From positions 1-7,296 of the forward strand of contig CAMLKX010000094.1 of NCBI GenBank assembly GCA_946480515.1: a stretch of 7,296 nt of DNA, in the 5' to 3' direction. The notes under the pieces were generated by a model. It made no database searches. It saw nothing but the letters and a program-made list of their open reading frames with translations, and was not told where the DNA came from. This document shows positions 6,269 to 7,296 of the stretch, in pieces (position 1 is the first letter of the stretch; each line of letters begins with the position of its first letter). The stretch is from an uncultured Sphingomonadaceae bacterium. Its GTDB lineage: Bacteria > Pseudomonadota > Alphaproteobacteria > Sphingomonadales > Sphingomonadaceae. A program made the position numbers and the translations under genes.

Positions 6269-7296
6269 TCAGCTTTCAGAATTCGCCGCCAGCGCCTTCT
6301 GCACAATTTGCTCGAACTGCTCGCCGCCGGGAAAGCCGGCGCTGACCCATTCCCGCTCGATCGCCTGAAGCGTCCTGGCGACGCGAGGACCTGCTGATAG
6401 TCCGCGGCTGATCAGATGGCCGCCGCCGATCGGGAGCTTGGGGGCGGTCCAATCCCTCAGCGCATCAATGCTTGATCCGGCAAGGAGCAGTCGATCCACT
6501 GCACAATCATGGCCCAGCCGATAGGCGAGGGCGCGGGGTCCAATCGCGATATCCGGGTCGGCCGAGCAGCAGAGCCGCTTGCGTTGCGCATTCGACAGCC
6601 GCAGGCGGACAGCAATCTCTTCCGCCTGCACTGGATGCTGCGGGATCAGCGCCGCCAGGCGACGAAGGGGGTCAGGCGCTGCACCGGTGCGCTGCTCGGT
6701 TTGCACAAGATCGGCTAGCCGATCCGCGCTCGCAATTTCCGGCAGCACCGGAGCGAAGATTCCTACCTCGATCATGAAGCGCACGGTCGCTACCGGATCG
6801 GGGACCGCGAGCAGCTTCAGCAGCTCGTCCGCGATCCGTTCGCGCGAGAGCGCCATCAGGTCATTGCTTCGCGCGGCACAAGCCGACAGGGCCGCTGGAT
6901 CAGGAGCTCCATTCCCGAAGCGGGCATGGAACCGGAAGAAGCGCAGGATGCGCAGATGGTCCTCTGCAATTCGCCGGAGAGGATCGCCGATGAAACGGAT
7001 CGATCCCGCCTGCAGATCGGCCAGGCCATCGAAAAAATCATCGATCCTTCCGTCGGCCGGATGAGCGTAGAGAGCGTTGATGGTGAAGTCGCGCCGAGCA
7101 GCATCTTCGTGCCATTGATCAGTGAAGGCCACGGTCGCCCTTCGGCCATCGGTGCTGACGTCCGAACGCAGGGTCGTCACTTCCACGACCACGCCTTTGC
7201 TGACGGCAGTCACCGTGCCGTGGTCAATTCCAGTCGGAACCGCTTTGAGGCCAGCCAGTTCAAGCCGCTCGCTGACCTGCTTCGGCGTCAGCGGAG
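6269..7296 (-). CDS. cca: CCA tRNA nucleotidyltransferase; partial, N-terminus beyond the window edge
   Basis: The minus strand is open from 7294 to the stop at 6269, giving 341 residues of a class II CCA-adding enzyme, which builds or repairs the 3' CCA end of tRNAs from CTP and ATP. Visible motifs are VPTGIDHGTVT (about 7235-7205), EVTTLR, DVSTDGRRA, RRDFTINALY (7096-7067), the nucleotide-recognition motif EDHLR inside RRIAEDHLRILRFFRF, and LSRERIADELLKLL. The catalytic DxD motif and the glycine-rich start of the head domain are absent because roughly 40-50 N-terminal residues lie past position 7296. The GTG at 7213 is an internal Val codon in the conserved HGTVT motif, not the start, since the frame and the homology continue upstream. 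Poly(A) polymerase I is a close relative, but the length and C-terminal region fit the alphaproteobacterial CCA enzyme. It converges on the EAL gene with 5 bp between stops. Confidence 0.94.
   Translation of the reverse strand, partial: PLTPKQVSERLELAGLKAVPTGIDHGTVTAVSKGVVVEVTTLRSDVSTDGRRATVAFTDQWHEDAARRDFTINALYAHPADGRIDDFFDGLADLQAGSIRFIGDPLRRIAEDHLRILRFFRFHARFGNGAPDPAALSACAARSNDLMALSRERIADELLKLLAVPDPVATVRFMIEVGIFAPVLPEIASADRLADLVQTEQRTGAAPDPLRRLAALIPQHPVQAEEIAVRLRLSNAQRKRLCCSADPDIAIGPRALAYRLGHDCAVDRLLLAGSSIDALRDWTAPKLPIGGGHLISRGLSAGPRVARTLQAIEREWVSAGFPGGEQFEQIVQKALAANSES

Noticed and set aside
7211..7213. GTG at 7213 as the start of the CCA tRNA nucleotidyltransferase
   Set aside because: The minus-strand frame stays open to the window edge and encodes the conserved VPTGIDHGTVT segment upstream of and including this codon, so it is an internal Val.

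Overview
The window reads as a densely packed chromosomal segment of a high-GC alphaproteobacterium, most likely of the Sphingomonas/Novosphingobium/Erythrobacter type. This placement is inference. It rests on the GC-rich third codon positions, the look of the proteins, and the lipid-catabolism gene neighbourhood. There are no RNA genes, insertion sequences, CRISPR arrays or other mobile signatures. Six protein genes fill almost all of the sequence.

Layout. (1) 1-956, minus strand: an HSL-type alpha/beta-hydrolase (esterase) with a full catalytic triad; its C-terminus runs off the left edge. (2) 957-1059: a 103-bp divergent intergenic region. (3) 1060-2145, plus: an Old Yellow Enzyme family alkene reductase. 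(4) 2179-3357, plus: an acyl-CoA dehydrogenase of the ACAD10/11-like type. (5) 3354-4412, plus: an APH-fold phosphotransferase whose start codon overlaps the dehydrogenase stop (ATGA). (6) 4413-4484: a short spacer. (7) 4485-6263, plus: a PAS-GGDEF-EAL cyclic-di-GMP protein with a degenerate GGDEF motif and an intact EAL domain. (8) 6269-7296, minus: the CCA-adding tRNA nucleotidyltransferase, missing its N-terminus at the right edge. It converges tail to tail on the EAL gene with only 5 bp between the stop codons.

How the genes may work together. Genes 3-5 look like one transcription unit, and gene 1 diverges from the same short region. The dehydrogenase/phosphotransferase pair is a split bacterial counterpart of the animal ACAD10/ACAD11 fusion proteins. 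It also resembles the LvaC/LvaA pair of Pseudomonas levulinate catabolism, in which a 4-hydroxyacyl-CoA is phosphorylated and then converted to an enoyl-CoA for beta-oxidation. An esterase/lactonase and an enoate reductase beside that pair suggest a small pathway. It could open esters or lactones, reduce activated C=C bonds, and feed hydroxy acids into beta-oxidation. This is a hypothesis: no CoA ligase or regulator is visible in the window. The cyclic-di-GMP gene and the CCA enzyme appear to be unrelated housekeeping or signalling neighbours.
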